From: Thiobacillus sp.
Lineage (GTDB): Bacteria > Pseudomonadota > Gammaproteobacteria > Burkholderiales > Thiobacillaceae
Reading direction: 5' to 3'
Length of the DNA stretch: 6,819 bases
NCBI GenBank assembly: GCA_020217265.1
Contig: JAIWOS010000118.1
Location: forward strand, 1 to 6,819
The notes beneath the pieces were generated by a model. The model worked only from the letters and a program-made list of their open reading frames with translations. It searched no databases and was not told where the DNA came from. Of this stretch, positions 6,642 to 6,819 are shown piece by piece; position 1 is the stretch's first letter, and the number at the start of each line of letters is the position of its first letter. The translations under genes were made by a program, and so were the position numbers.

Positions 6642-6819
6642 ATGACGCTGCCCGTCATCGCGCTCACCGCCGGCGAACCCGCCGGCATCGGCCCCGACCT
6701 CGCCGTCGCGCTGTCGCAGCGCCCGTTGCCCTGTCGCCTGACCGTGCTCGGCGACGCCGACGTGCTGGCCGCGCGTGCCTCGCGGCTCGGCATCGCGGTC
6801 ACGCTCGACACCGGCGAGG
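6642..6819 (+). CDS. pdxA: 4-hydroxythreonine-4-phosphate dehydrogenase, N-terminal fragment (runs off right edge)
   Basis: The first 59 codons are present. The segment IALTAGEPAGIGPDLAVAL (residues 6-24) is the hallmark N-terminus of PdxA, the NAD-dependent enzyme that oxidises 4-phosphohydroxy-L-threonine in the DXP-dependent route to pyridoxal phosphate. The following strand (CRLTVLGDADVL) and helix also match the family. The ATG is seven bases after the surA stop with no strong ribosome site (GAG then CCCGGC), so it is likely read from the same transcript. surA-pdxA is a widely conserved order, often followed by ksgA, which would be expected just beyond this window but cannot be seen. Confidence 0.93.
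   Translation, partial: MTLPVIALTAGEPAGIGPDLAVALSQRPLPCRLTVLGDADVLAARASRLGIAVTLDTGE

Noticed and set aside
5234..6645. Minus-strand frame 5234-6331 and the alternate plus frame 5362-6645 across surA.
   Set aside because: surA is unmistakable in its own frame; the others have the repetitive Ala/Arg/Gly/Pro or Leu/Val/Gly composition of shadow frames in high-GC coding DNA.

Overview
This window is GC-rich (about two thirds G+C by eye), densely packed chromosomal DNA from a Gram-negative bacterium. The set lptD-surA-pdxA next to amgK-murU-pepP-ubiH points to a proteobacterium. The high-GC codon use and overall gene neighbourhood suggest a betaproteobacterium, perhaps in or near the Thiobacillus/Nitrosomonadales group. 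The order-level guess is inference from gene content and protein style, not from a search.

There are two divergent gene blocks separated by about 45 bp. The left block is on the minus strand and reads amgK (3111-2119), murU (2119-1406), pepP (1416-115), then the first 39 codons of a ubiH-type FAD monooxygenase that runs off the left edge. All three internal junctions overlap (1, 11 and 4 nt), so this looks like one translationally coupled operon. The right block is on the plus strand and reads lptD (3157-5346), surA (5324-6634), then the first 59 codons of pdxA, which runs off the right edge. Its two junctions are a 23-nt overlap and a 7-nt gap.

Functionally the window is mostly envelope biogenesis. 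AmgK and MurU convert recycled N-acetylmuramic acid to UDP-MurNAc, a salvage route that bypasses MurA/MurB and is linked to intrinsic fosfomycin tolerance in Pseudomonas. LptD is the outer-membrane beta-barrel that inserts LPS. SurA is the periplasmic chaperone that delivers barrels such as LptD to the BAM machine. PepP (Xaa-Pro aminopeptidase), UbiH (ubiquinone ring hydroxylation) and PdxA (vitamin B6 synthesis) are housekeeping enzymes conserved in these neighbourhoods.

I found no mobile element, CRISPR array, tRNA or rRNA, and no clear terminator. No gap between genes exceeds 45 bp. I see no convincing new system. The points most worth a second look are the reduced cysteine set of LptD (two instead of the four of E. 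coli), its TTG start beside a very short divergent control region, and the complete AmgK-MurU salvage pair.
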